Shown piece after piece: positions 7,366 through 15,228 of a stretch of 20,022 nt of DNA; positions within the stretch are counted from its first letter, which is position 1; each line of letters begins with the position of its first letter. The notes beneath the pieces are model-generated. The model worked only from the letters and a program-made list of their open reading frames with translations. It was not told the DNA's origin and searched no databases. This DNA is from Spirochaetia bacterium. Its GTDB lineage: Bacteria > Spirochaetota > Spirochaetia > Treponematales > Breznakiellaceae. Both the position numbers and the translations under genes were made by a program. The stretch lies in contig BOBG01000031.1 in assembly GCA_026002265.1 (NCBI GenBank), positions 1 to 20,022 on the forward strand, written 5' to 3'.

Positions 7366-8442
7366 ATGAATTTAGTAAGGAAAATTCTATTTACCGGTCT
7401 GGTCATGGCAGTTGTGGCCGGGACCGCATTTGCAAATGGACAGCAGGGCGGCGGAAGTTCCGGCGGTGTGACCAGGGGAATGGATCGCAAGATCGTCATG
7501 GGCTATTCCCAAATTGGCGCGGAATCCGAATGGCGGACTGCCTGTACCAACTCGGTAAAAGCTGCGGCCGCGGAATGGAATATCGATCTCCGGTTCTCTG
7601 ATGCCCAACAGCAGCAGCAAAACCAGCTCCAGGCCATCCGTACCTTTATCCAGCAGAAGGTTGACATCATTGCCTTTACCCCGGTGGTTGAAACCGGCTG
7701 GGAAGCGATTCTCAAGGAATGTCTGGACGCAGGCATCCCCACCATTTGTGTAGACCGTAGTATCGAAGGATCGGATCGCATAACCGCCAATCCCAACGAT
7801 AGAAACGATCCCGACAATTGGTTTACCGCTTTTATCGGCTCCGACATGGAACAGGAAGGAAACCGGGCGGCCAATTGGCTGATAGCAAATGTTCCCAACC
7901 TCAAACCCGGCAAGAGTGTCTACAACATCGTTGAGCTGCAAGGTACTGTCGGGTCCTCAGCCATGACCGGCCGTTTCAAGGGATTCCGTGATAGCTTCGG
8001 GATTCCCGCGGCCTCTTCTCTGGGAACCAGCGCGGACGGCAAATACAGGATCATTCTGAGCCAGACCGGCGACTTTACCCGGGCCCAGGGGAAGCAAGTC
8101 ATGGAAGCCTTCATGAAATCCAACGGTAACGACATTGACATCCTCTTTGCCCACAATGACGACATGGCCATCGGTGCCATCCAGGCCATTCAGGAAGCCG
8201 GCAAGGTTCCCGGTAAAGACATCATTATCATCGGTATAGATGCAGTGAAAGGCGCCTTTGAAGCAATGGTTGCTGGCACCATGAATGCGTCTATCGAATG
8301 TAATCCTCTGCTCGGTCCCCAGGTAATGGAAACCGCCGTGAATATCCTCAACAAGAAGCCGGTTGAAAAATGGGTCGTTTCCAAAGAGAGCGACTACGAT
8401 CAAAGCAACGCTGCTGCGGCTTATCCTTCCCGGCAGTATTAG
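7366..8442 (+). CDS. ytfQ: Periplasmic sugar-binding protein, YtfQ-like
   Basis: The 358-residue solute receptor of an ABC sugar importer. AAGGTAGG (7353-7360) precedes the ATG by five bases. Residues 1-23 are a signal peptide ending in AFA, with cleavage expected before N24. There is no lipobox cysteine, so the protein should be soluble in the periplasm. The mature part follows E. coli YtfQ closely: GYSQIGAESEWR (46-57), PVVETGWE (106-113), VDRS (129-132), VELQGTVGSSA (189-199), SQTGDFTRAQGK (232-243), AHNDDMAIGAIQAI (262-275) and GID (290-292). In E. coli YtfQ binds the furanose form of galactose. The arabinose context here suggests a pentose or arabinofuranose, which is inference. A run of five glutamines (81-85) lies in a surface region. 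It heads an operon with the ATPase and two permease genes. Confidence 0.92.
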   Translation: MNLVRKILFTGLVMAVVAGTAFANGQQGGGSSGGVTRGMDRKIVMGYSQIGAESEWRTACTNSVKAAAAEWNIDLRFSDAQQQQQNQLQAIRTFIQQKVDIIAFTPVVETGWEAILKECLDAGIPTICVDRSIEGSDRITANPNDRNDPDNWFTAFIGSDMEQEGNRAANWLIANVPNLKPGKSVYNIVELQGTVGSSAMTGRFKGFRDSFGIPAASSLGTSADGKYRIILSQTGDFTRAQGKQVMEAFMKSNGNDIDILFAHNDDMAIGAIQAIQEAGKVPGKDIIIIGIDAVKGAFEAMVAGTMNASIECNPLLGPQVMETAVNILNKKPVEKWVVSKESDYDQSNAAAAYPSRQY

Positions 8443-8580
8443 GAAGTAGGGTTTGGGGTTTAGGGGTTTAGGGTTTGGGGTTTAGGGTTTAGGGTTTAGG
8501 GGTCTTGTTAGAAGATATTAAGATAAACCTTCACATTAAGAACCCCATACTCTAAACCTTTTAAACCTTCAGGGGGTATA
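8443..8580 (+). repeat. G-rich heptamer array with facing C-rich segment between ytfQ- and ytfR-like genes
   Basis: 8449-8502 is a run of GGGTTTA/GGGTTTG/GGGGTTTA units, like a plant telomere repeat and with strong G-quadruplex potential on the coding strand. A short spacer containing AGAAGATATT follows. 8541-8570 then carries complementary C-rich units (AACCCCATAC, TCTAAACC, TTAAACC). The mRNA could fold into a stem between the binding-protein and ATPase messages, which would favour a higher level of the former. AGGGGG (8571-8576) serves as ribosome binding site for the next gene. Confidence 0.75.
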
Positions 8581-10101
8581 ATGGAACCAAACACAGATGT
8601 TATCCTGCGTATGTCCGACATCGACATTGAATTTCCCGGGGTGCATGCCTTGGATTCGGTGGATTTTACCCTGAGACGAAACGAAATACATTCCATCATG
8701 GGTGAAAACGGGGCGGGGAAGTCTACCCTTATTAAGGTTTTGACCGGTGTGTATAAAAAGGACCGGGGAAGTATTACTCTGGACGGCGTGGAGATACATC
8801 CTCAGAGTCCTCTGGAAGCTCGGTACTATGGCGTGAATTCTGTATACCAGGAAATTAATCTTTGCGATAATTTATCCGTAGCGGAAAATATTTTTATTGG
8901 ACGGCAAAAAACACGGTTTGGAAAAATTGATTGGAAATCTATCAGGTCCGGTGCAGAGGAAGCGCTCCGGAAACTTAATATAACTGTAGACGTTACGAGA
9001 CTGCTGGGCAGCTATTCGGTGGCGGTTAAACAGATGATCGCCATAGCCCGTGCGGTGGACATGAACTCCAAGGTACTGATCCTAGATGAACCGACTTCAA
9101 GCCTTGACCGGCCGGAGGTGGAACAGCTTTTCAGCACTATCCGGAAGCTCCGGGATGAGGGCCTATCGGTTATTTTTATCTCCCACTTTCTCGATCAGAT
9201 TTATGAACTCTGCGATAGGGTTACGGTTCTGCGGAACGGCCGGCTCATTGGCGAATATGTTTTACATGACCTGCCCCGGCTGGAATTGATTTCTAAAATG
9301 GTGGGCAAAGATTTTTCTTCGTTGAAGAACCAGAACAAGAGTGTCCGTGACAAGGAGCGGAATGAAGTTTTTATCGAGGCAAAACATCTTGGCAAGAAGC
9401 ATGTAGTGGAGCCTTTTGATCTGAGCATCCATAAGGGCGAAACACTGGGCTTTGCGGGGCTGCTGGGATCCGGCAGAACTGAGGTGGCTAATCTTCTCTT
9501 CGGTATAGAGGAAGCGGATAATGGGGAGCTGTTGTTACAATCGCACCGGAAGACGTTCAAAAAACCGCGGGACGCGATCAATTCGCTCATTGCCTTTTGT
9601 CCTGAGGACCGGAAAAAGAACGGCCTTATCCACGATCTTTCGGTACGGGAGAATATTATTCTCGCTATGCAGGCAAAGCAGGGCATCTTTAAGTATCTTC
9701 CTTTGAAAAAACAGACGGAGATAGCCGCGGAGTATATAAAAAAACTGGGGATCGTTACGCCGGGCGCGGACATACCGGTAAAGAATCTGTCCGGCGGCAA
9801 CCAGCAGAAGGTCATCCTTGCCCGCTGGCTGGTAACCAATCCGTCACTGCTTATTCTGGACGAGCCGACCCGGGGCATTGATGTCGCAGCCAAGGCGGAA
9901 ATTATGAACCTTGCGATGAGGCTCTGTGATGAGGGAATGTCCCTTGTCTTCATCTCTTCGGAAATAGAAGAGGTTATCCGCTGTTCTGACCGTGTCGCTG
10001 TTATGCGGGACAGGAAGAAGATCGCCGAAATAGCGGGAACAGATCTGGAAGAAGAAAAAATTATGAAAATTATAGCTGCGGATTCGGGCAGTGCGGCGTA
10101 G
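8581..10101 (+). CDS. ytfR: Sugar ABC transporter ATPase, duplicated domain, YtfR-like
   Basis: The 506-residue energy-coupling subunit of a CUT2-type importer, with two fused ABC domains. Domain 1 has Walker [10 protein letters not shown] (41-49), Q-loop YQEIN, a degenerate signature SVAVKQMIAIARA (about 146-158) and Walker [12 protein letters not shown] (about 164-174). Domain 2 has a modified Walker A, GLLGSGRTE (about 294-302), where arginine replaces the usual lysine. It also has an intact signature LSGGNQQK (about 403) and Walker [13 protein letters not shown] (about 424-435). One degenerate site per protein is normal for RbsA/XylG-type ATPases. AGGGGG at 8571 precedes the ATG. The permease gene follows after nine bases, so they are co-translated partners. 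Confidence 0.93.
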   Translation: MEPNTDVILRMSDIDIEFPGVHALDSVDFTLRRNEIHSIMGENGAGKSTLIKVLTGVYKKDRGSITLDGVEIHPQSPLEARYYGVNSVYQEINLCDNLSVAENIFIGRQKTRFGKIDWKSIRSGAEEALRKLNITVDVTRLLGSYSVAVKQMIAIARAVDMNSKVLILDEPTSSLDRPEVEQLFSTIRKLRDEGLSVIFISHFLDQIYELCDRVTVLRNGRLIGEYVLHDLPRLELISKMVGKDFSSLKNQNKSVRDKERNEVFIEAKHLGKKHVVEPFDLSIHKGETLGFAGLLGSGRTEVANLLFGIEEADNGELLLQSHRKTFKKPRDAINSLIAFCPEDRKKNGLIHDLSVRENIILAMQAKQGIFKYLPLKKQTEIAAEYIKKLGIVTPGADIPVKNLSGGNQQKVILARWLVTNPSLLILDEPTRGIDVAAKAEIMNLAMRLCDEGMSLVFISSEIEEVIRCSDRVAVMRDRKKIAEIAGTDLEEEKIMKIIAADSGSAA

Positions 10102-10110
10102 GAGGCGGAC

Positions 10111-11190
10111 ATGGCAGGAAAAACGACTATCCAAACCATCATGAAAACCAAGGTCTTCAGCGCCCTGATTGTGCTTACCCTGTTGCTGCTGTTCAACCTG
10201 TTTTTTACCAAAAACTTTTTTGTCATCACCATCCACGATGGTCACCTGTTTGGAACTCTCATAGACATCCTGAACCGGGGCGCACCGCTTATGCTCCTTT
10301 CAATGGGCATGACCCTGGTCATCGCCTCCACCGGTGGAACGGATCTTTCTGTTGGTGCGATCATCGCCATCACCGCGGCAATGGTTTCAAAACTGATCGG
10401 TGGCAATCTGGTAATGATAGACGGAGTACAGACATACATAACCGAGACTCCAATGATCTTGGCGATCATCATTTCTTTGGGGTTGGCAATGCTTTTGGGG
10501 CTGTGGAACGGAATCCTCGTAACTTACGGCAAGATTCAGCCTATCGTGGCGACACTGGTACTGATGGTGGCGGGCCGGGGGATAGCTCAACTCATTACCA
10601 ACGGTCAGATCATTACGGTGTATTACAAGCCGTTTTTTTTCATAGGCGGCGGGTGGTTCCTAGGATTTCCCTTTGCTATTTTTATCGCGATTTTTGTTTT
10701 TATCCTGGCACAATTTTTTACCCGCCGGACAGCTCTGGGTCTCTTTATCGAATCGGTAGGCGGTAATAATGAAGCAAGTTGGTACGCGGGGATCAACGAG
10801 AAGGCAGTAAAACTATTTAGCTTTATCTTCTGCGGTTTCTGCGCCGGTGTCGCGGGACTCATCATCTGTTCCAATGTAAAATCCGCAGACGCCAATAATG
10901 CGGGGCTTAACACCGAATTGGATGCGATCCTTGCTGCGGTCATCGGTGGTACCAGCATGGCCGGAGGCAAATTCAGTCTTTCCGGAAGTCTTGTGGGCGC
11001 TTTATTGATTCAGACCCTTACCACTACGATCTACGCCTTTGGCGTACCGCCGGAAGTTTCTCTAGTGGTTAAATCTCTCGTGGTAGTAATGGTATGTTTC
11101 CTCCAATCCAGTGTGGTGGACACTTTCTTTACAAAACTGGGCAGCGGAAAAAATGCGGCGGTGAAAGCCGGCCGGAGGGCGCCTGTATGA
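10111..11190 (+). CDS. ytfT: Sugar ABC transporter permease, YtfT-like
   Basis: An inner-membrane subunit of 359 residues in the branched-chain/ribose permease family (BPD_transp_2). AGGAGG lies six bases before the ATG. About eight to ten hydrophobic segments are visible, starting at residues 16-33. The family motif GGTDLSVGA is at 75-83, and near residue 271 comes DAILAAVIGGTSMAGGKFSL, the conserved C-terminal coupling region. The stop codon overlaps the start of the second permease (ATGA), typical of two half-permeases made in equal amounts. Together with the YjfF-like protein it should form the channel of the YtfQ-YtfR importer. Confidence 0.92.
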   Translation: MAGKTTIQTIMKTKVFSALIVLTLLLLFNLFFTKNFFVITIHDGHLFGTLIDILNRGAPLMLLSMGMTLVIASTGGTDLSVGAIIAITAAMVSKLIGGNLVMIDGVQTYITETPMILAIIISLGLAMLLGLWNGILVTYGKIQPIVATLVLMVAGRGIAQLITNGQIITVYYKPFFFIGGGWFLGFPFAIFIAIFVFILAQFFTRRTALGLFIESVGGNNEASWYAGINEKAVKLFSFIFCGFCAGVAGLIICSNVKSADANNAGLNTELDAILAAVIGGTSMAGGKFSLSGSLVGALLIQTLTTTIYAFGVPPEVSLVVKSLVVVMVCFLQSSVVDTFFTKLGSGKNAAVKAGRRAPV

Positions 11191-12179
11191 GTACGCTTAA
11201 CAAATCACGTCCCGGAGTTTTTAGCTCAAAATATCTTTCGGTTATCGCGGCAGCGCTTCTGTTCTGTATTGCCTTTATCGCCGGCTCCGTATTGTACCGC
11301 GGGTTTTTCAGCGTTCAAACGTTTTTCAATCTTTTTATTGATAAAGCCTTCCTGCTGGTATCCGCCACGGGAATGACTCTGGTGATCCTCTCCGGAGGGA
11401 TCGACCTTTCGGTGGGGTCCGTACTGGCCTTTACTACCATGATTATTGCCTCTCTCACCGAATTCGCCCACATGAACCCGGTACTTGCGATTCTGATTGC
11501 CTTGGCAGCGGGAGCTCTTATGGGCTTCGGGATGGGACTGATGATTGCCTACTGGAAGGTGCCGCCCTTTATCGCAACTCTGGCGGGAATGTTCTTTGCA
11601 CGGGGCGCCTGTTACCTGATCAGCATCCAGTCCATTGCAATGCGGGATAAAACCTTACAGTCCCTGGCACTCTGGAAACTCCGCTTCGGCAGTGTGGGTT
11701 TTATCTCCATCAACGTGATCATCGCTCTCGTGATTATCCTGATAGGCATCTATATTTCCCTGTACACCACATTCGGCAGAAATATCTACGCCATCGGCGG
11801 CAGCGAAACTTCCGCCCTGCTCATGGCCATTCCTGTCAGACGGACCAAGGTGCTGATCTACATGTTCAACGGTCTTTGCTCCGCTATGTCCGGGGTGGTA
11901 TTCAGTTTCTATATGCTCTCAGGCTATGGGCTGCATGCACAAGGTATGGAGATGGATGTTATCGCCGCAGTAGTTATCGGCGGAACCCTCCTGGCGGGCG
12001 GGACGGGGTATGTGTTTGGCTCGGTATTCGGGGTACTGACCCTCGGCATTATCCAATCCCTCATCATGTTCAACGGAACCATCAATTCTTGGTGGACCAA
12101 GATTACCGTAGGGATTCTGCTTCTGGCTTTTATCGGCTTGCAGCGTTTTATCGTGGCAGTGGGCGGTAAGAAAAAATAA
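11187..12179 (+). CDS. yjfF: Sugar ABC transporter permease, YjfF-like
   Basis: An inner-membrane permease of 330 residues, almost the size of E. coli YjfF. The start is ATG 11187, which overlaps the previous stop codon and has GGAGGG (11174-11179) seven bases upstream; an upstream in-frame ATG at 11094 lies inside the ytfT-like gene and is unlikely. The motif SGGIDLSVGS is at 69-78. Later come [15 protein letters not shown], the loop NIYAIGGSETSALLMAIP, and MDVIAAVVIGGTLLAGGTG near residue 255. About eight to ten membrane segments are visible. It completes the heterodimeric channel with the YtfT-like protein. The operon ends here, since a new promoter begins 22 bases after the stop codon. 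Confidence 0.92.
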   Translation: MSTLNKSRPGVFSSKYLSVIAAALLFCIAFIAGSVLYRGFFSVQTFFNLFIDKAFLLVSATGMTLVILSGGIDLSVGSVLAFTTMIIASLTEFAHMNPVLAILIALAAGALMGFGMGLMIAYWKVPPFIATLAGMFFARGACYLISIQSIAMRDKTLQSLALWKLRFGSVGFISINVIIALVIILIGIYISLYTTFGRNIYAIGGSETSALLMAIPVRRTKVLIYMFNGLCSAMSGVVFSFYMLSGYGLHAQGMEMDVIAAVVIGGTLLAGGTGYVFGSVFGVLTLGIIQSLIMFNGTINSWWTKITVGILLLAFIGLQRFIVAVGGKKK

Positions 12180-12183
12180 ATCA

Positions 12184-12231
12184 CTTTTTAAAAAGATTTT
12201 ATTGACAAGATGGATTTTTCAAGATTACACT
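12184..12231 (+). promoter_or_regulatory. Promoter of the chvE-like operon
   Basis: TTGACA (12202-12207), an 18-base spacer and TACACT (12226-12231, two mismatches). An A/T palindrome CTTTTTAAAAAG (12184-12195) lies just upstream. The stretch from the A/T tract to the -10 box is clearly related to 7285-7324, including ATTTTTCAA against ATTTTCAA in the spacer. Confidence 0.6.
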
Positions 12232-12243
12232 TGTTTTACATAA

Positions 12244-12263
12244 GTGCGTGTACGTTCACGCAC
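12244..12263 (+). promoter_or_regulatory. LacI-type operator upstream of the chvE-like gene
   Basis: GTGCGTGTACGTTCACGCAC is a 20-bp palindrome with nine of ten pairs matched; only the T/T pair flanking ACGT fails. The core of 14 bases is identical to the operator at 7325-7338. It lies about 12 bases after the -10 box and 24 bases before the start codon. Confidence 0.75.
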
Positions 12264-12287
12264 ATTAAATTTTACATGGAGGAAGTA

Positions 12288-13388
12288 ATGAACGTAGTAA
12301 GGAAAATGCTGTTTACCGGTCTAGTTATGGCGGTCATGACAGGAACCGCATTCGCAAGTGGTCAGCAGGGATCTCAAGACACAGGTAAAGGTTTGATCGG
12401 TGTGGTGATGCCCACCCGGTCGGAGGAGCGCTGGATTAAAGACGGAAACGCTGTAAAGGAAGGGCTGGAAAAACTGGGTTATAAAGTCAATCTGCAATTT
12501 TCTGATGACGATATTCCCACCCAGACCCGTCAGATTGACGACATGATTACCGGGGGTGTAAAAGCTCTGGTTATCGCATCCATCGACGGCTCGGCTCTCT
12601 CCAACCAGCTCGCGAACGCCGCGGCCGCAAAAATCCCCATCATTGCCTATGATAGACTTTTGATGCAGTCCCCCAACGTGGATTACTATGTATCTTTCGA
12701 CAATTACAAGGTCGGCGGACAGATGGGCGACATCCTGATCAGGGGTCTAAAGCTGGATCAGGCAACTACCGCAAAACCGGTTATTATTGAATTGTTCGCC
12801 GGTTCTCCTGACGACAACAACTCCGTTGGATTTTATCAGGGTGCAATGGACAAGCTACAGCCCTACTTTACCAAGGGAGTGCTTAGAGTACCTTCCGGCC
12901 AGATTGAACGGACCGTAATCGGTACCCTGCGCTGGGACGCTTCGGAAGCGCAGAAACGTATGGAGAATCTGCTCTCTGCGTACTATTCCGGCAACGTGGT
13001 GTTGGACGGCATTCTGTCACCCTACGATCCTATCAGCCTATCTACACTCGAAGCCTGTAAAGCTGTCGGTTACGGCACTACTCCTGGCAAGCCTCTCCCG
13101 ATAGTGGGCGGACAGGACTGCGTGATTGCGTCCTGCAAATCTATTCTTGCGGGGGAACAATATGCCACAGTGTTGAAGGACACCCGGTCATTGGGTGCGG
13201 CCACCGTTACCTTGGTAGATACCCTTATGCAGGGCAGAACCCCCAACGGACTGGATACCCAGAGCTACAACAACGGCGCCAAGATTGTTCCATCTCTCTT
13301 GCTTGATTCTGTTATTGTTACCAAAGACAATCTCATATCTGCGGTCGTTGATACCGGTTATCACACCGCTGCGGAGCTTGGTCTGTAG
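12288..13388 (+). CDS. chvE: Periplasmic multiple-monosaccharide-binding protein, ChvE-like
   Basis: A solute receptor of 366 residues. The start is ATG 12288, with GGAGG (12278-12282) five bases upstream; an upstream in-frame ATG at 12210 would read through the promoter and operator. Residues 1-23 are a signal peptide ending in AFA, nearly identical to that of the YtfQ-like protein, with no lipobox cysteine. The mature part matches ChvE/MmsE: GVVMPTRSEERWIKDG (38-53), FSDDDIPTQ (71-79), IDG (99-101), YDRL (121-124), FAGSPDDNN (170-178), GTLRWD (212-217), SPYD (244-247) and GGQD (274-277). ChvE of Agrobacterium binds several aldoses, including arabinose, xylose, glucose and galactose. The partner ATPase and permease follow. 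The last 30 codons are repeated downstream in a tandem duplication. Confidence 0.93.
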   Translation: MNVVRKMLFTGLVMAVMTGTAFASGQQGSQDTGKGLIGVVMPTRSEERWIKDGNAVKEGLEKLGYKVNLQFSDDDIPTQTRQIDDMITGGVKALVIASIDGSALSNQLANAAAAKIPIIAYDRLLMQSPNVDYYVSFDNYKVGGQMGDILIRGLKLDQATTAKPVIIELFAGSPDDNNSVGFYQGAMDKLQPYFTKGVLRVPSGQIERTVIGTLRWDASEAQKRMENLLSAYYSGNVVLDGILSPYDPISLSTLEACKAVGYGTTPGKPLPIVGGQDCVIASCKSILAGEQYATVLKDTRSLGAATVTLVDTLMQGRTPNGLDTQSYNNGAKIVPSLLLDSVIVTKDNLISAVVDTGYHTAAELGL

Positions 13389-13620
13389 TTAGAAAAGAGG
13401 GTATGGGGTGTGGGGTGTAGGGTGTAGGGTAGAGAAGATATTGCTAATATGATCTGTCCCACTTACTCTCCTGCTTGATTCTGTTATTGTTACCAAAGAC
13501 AATCTCATATCTGCGGTCGTTGATACCGGTTATCACACCGCTGCGGAGCTTGGTCTGTAGTTAGAAAAGAGGGTGTAGGGTGTAGTGTAGAGAAGATATT
13601 GCTAATATGATCTATCCCAC
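13294..13620 (+). repeat. Tandem duplication covering the 3' end of the chvE-like gene and its downstream spacer
   Basis: Copy 1 is 13294-13462 and copy 2 is 13466-13620. Over the first hundred or so bases the copies differ at one base (T13299 against C13471). The G-rich arrays differ in length, and the ends share AGAGAAGATATTGCTAATAT followed by GATCTGTCCCAC or GATCTATCCCAC. The copies are head-to-tail with three bases between them. Confidence 0.9.
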
Positions 13621-13658
13621 CTATACCCCATACCCTATACCCCATATCCCATATCCCA
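13399..13658 (+). repeat. G-rich and C-rich heptamer arrays forming a potential long stem before the gguA-like gene
   Basis: G-rich units of the GGGTGTA/GGGGTGT type occur at 13399-13429 and, shorter, at 13571-13590. C-rich units of the CCCATAT/CCCCATA type occur at 13616-13658. The reverse complement of the C-rich side reads GGGATAT, GGGGTAT, AGGGTAT and so on, so either G-rich array can pair with it, allowing G-U pairs. The position, between binding-protein and ATPase genes, is the same as for the element at 8449-8570. Confidence 0.75.
13466..13560 (+). pseudogene. Duplicated fragment encoding the last 30 residues of the ChvE-like protein
   Basis: The frame reads LLLDSVIVTKDNLISAVV and continues to the same TAG stop codon as the intact gene. 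There is no start codon or ribosome binding site, so it is an untranslated relic of the tandem duplication. Confidence 0.85.
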
Positions 13659-13671
13659 ATTAGGAGCATAT

Positions 13672-15219
13672 ATGCCGGAACAAGCTGTGTTGCTTGAAAT
13701 GAAAAATATCACCAAAACGTTTCCTGGAGTAAAAGCATTGGATAACGTCAACCTCCGGGTAAAGCAGCGCGAGATACATGCTTTGGTTGGGGAAAACGGT
13801 GCGGGAAAGTCCACCCTGATGAAGGTTCTGTCTGGTGTCTATCCTCACGGCACGTATGAGGGTGACATTGTATTTGAAGGCAAGACATGCGCGTTTTCCG
13901 ATATTAAACAGAGTGAAAAAGCCGGTATCGTCATTATCCATCAAGAATTGGCCCTCAGCCCCTACCTTTCCATAGCGGAGAATATTTTTCTGGGGGATGA
14001 GCGGGCGAAGTACAACATTATTAACTGGGACAAAACGCGCGATGATGCGCTTATCTATATGCGGAAATTGGGTTTAGATGAAAGCCCGAATATGCCGGTG
14101 AACAAGCTGGGAGTGGGCAAGCAGCAGCTCGTGGAAATAGCGAAGGCTCTTGCCAAGGATGCAAAAATTCTGATCCTGGACGAACCCACCTCGGCGCTCA
14201 ATGAAAATGACAGCGGACATTTATTACAAATATTGCAGGAACTCCGGGACCAGCACAACATTTCCTCAGTGCTGATCACCCATAAACTGAATGAAGTTGC
14301 GGCGGTGTCCAATACCATCACCATTTTACGGGACGGTAAAACCATCGAGACTCTACAGGTGGAACGAGATGCCGGCGGCCATGCCTCCATCAGCGAAGAC
14401 CGGATTATTAAGGGCATGGTTGGCAGGGAAATTACCGACCGCTTCCCCAAACGGAACAACAAAATCGGCGATATTGTGTTTGAGGTGAAGGACTGGACGG
14501 TTTATGATCCCGACAACCCGGAGCGGAAAAAGCTGAACAAGGTGAATATTACGGTGCGTGCCGGAGAAGTGGTGGGACTGGCCGGCCTTGTGGGTGCAGG
14601 GCGTACTGAATTAGCTACCAGCATTTTTGGTAAATATTACGGCGATACTATCACCGGCACAACGTTGATCAACGGAAAATCGGTGAACATGAATTCGATT
14701 CCCCAGGCGATTGGAGCGGGACTTGCATACGTGACCGAGGACCGGAAAGAACTTGGACTGGTGCTGATCGAGAGTATTAAAGAAAATACGACTTTGGCAA
14801 AACTGAAAAAAATCGCTAAAAATAATATTATTGATGAACGAGAAGAGATCCTTGCCGCGGAGGATTACCGGAAGAAGCTCAACACAAAAACCCCTTCGAT
14901 TTTGCAGCTTGCCGGAAATCTTTCCGGAGGCAACCAGCAAAAAGTCGTGTTGGCAAAATGGCTTTTCTCTGATCCCAAAGTTCTTATTCTGGATGAACCG
15001 ACCCGGGGTATTGATGTGGGAGCTAAACATGAAATCTACATAATCATTAATAATTTGGCAGCGCAGGGCATTGCATGCGTGCTTATATCCAGCGAAATGC
15101 CGGAAATTATTGGCATGAGCGACCGTATTTACGTGATGAGCGAGGGACGGATTACCGGAGAGCTTCCCGGCCGGACTGCGACCCAGGAAGCAATTATGCG
15201 CCATATTTTATCTAATTAA
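13672..15219 (+). CDS. gguA: Sugar ABC transporter ATPase, duplicated domain, GguA/MmsA-like
   Basis: The 515-residue ATPase subunit of the ChvE-type importer. AGGAG (13662-13666) precedes the ATG by five bases. Domain 1 has Walker [10 protein letters not shown] (40-48), then [12 protein letters not shown], typical of the GguA/XylG branch. It also has Q-loop [11 protein letters not shown], a degenerate signature [13 protein letters not shown] (about 147-159), Walker [13 protein letters not shown] and switch histidine ITHK. Domain 2 has GLVGAGRTE (about 304-312) with arginine for the Walker lysine, EDRKELGLV, the intact signature [14 protein letters not shown] (about 418-431) and [12 protein letters not shown]. 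The gguB-like permease follows after nine bases. XylG is the closest alternative name; the ChvE and GguB neighbours favour GguA. Confidence 0.93.
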   Translation: MPEQAVLLEMKNITKTFPGVKALDNVNLRVKQREIHALVGENGAGKSTLMKVLSGVYPHGTYEGDIVFEGKTCAFSDIKQSEKAGIVIIHQELALSPYLSIAENIFLGDERAKYNIINWDKTRDDALIYMRKLGLDESPNMPVNKLGVGKQQLVEIAKALAKDAKILILDEPTSALNENDSGHLLQILQELRDQHNISSVLITHKLNEVAAVSNTITILRDGKTIETLQVERDAGGHASISEDRIIKGMVGREITDRFPKRNNKIGDIVFEVKDWTVYDPDNPERKKLNKVNITVRAGEVVGLAGLVGAGRTELATSIFGKYYGDTITGTTLINGKSVNMNSIPQAIGAGLAYVTEDRKELGLVLIESIKENTTLAKLKKIAKNNIIDEREEILAAEDYRKKLNTKTPSILQLAGNLSGGNQQKVVLAKWLFSDPKVLILDEPTRGIDVGAKHEIYIIINNLAAQGIACVLISSEMPEIIGMSDRIYVMSEGRITGELPGRTATQEAIMRHILSN

Positions 15220-15228
15220 GGGGTTATA

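Noticed and set aside
8449..8502. The telomere-like repeat as a sign of eukaryotic contamination.
   Set aside because: It lies inside an intact bacterial operon, and an equivalent array with another unit occupies the same position in the next operon.
12210..12287. Longer N-terminus for the ChvE-like protein; similar upstream starts at 5089, 6238, 11094 and 17988 for other genes.
   Set aside because: In each case the downstream start has a proper ribosome binding site or stop-start overlap, and here the extension would destroy the signal peptide and read through the operator.
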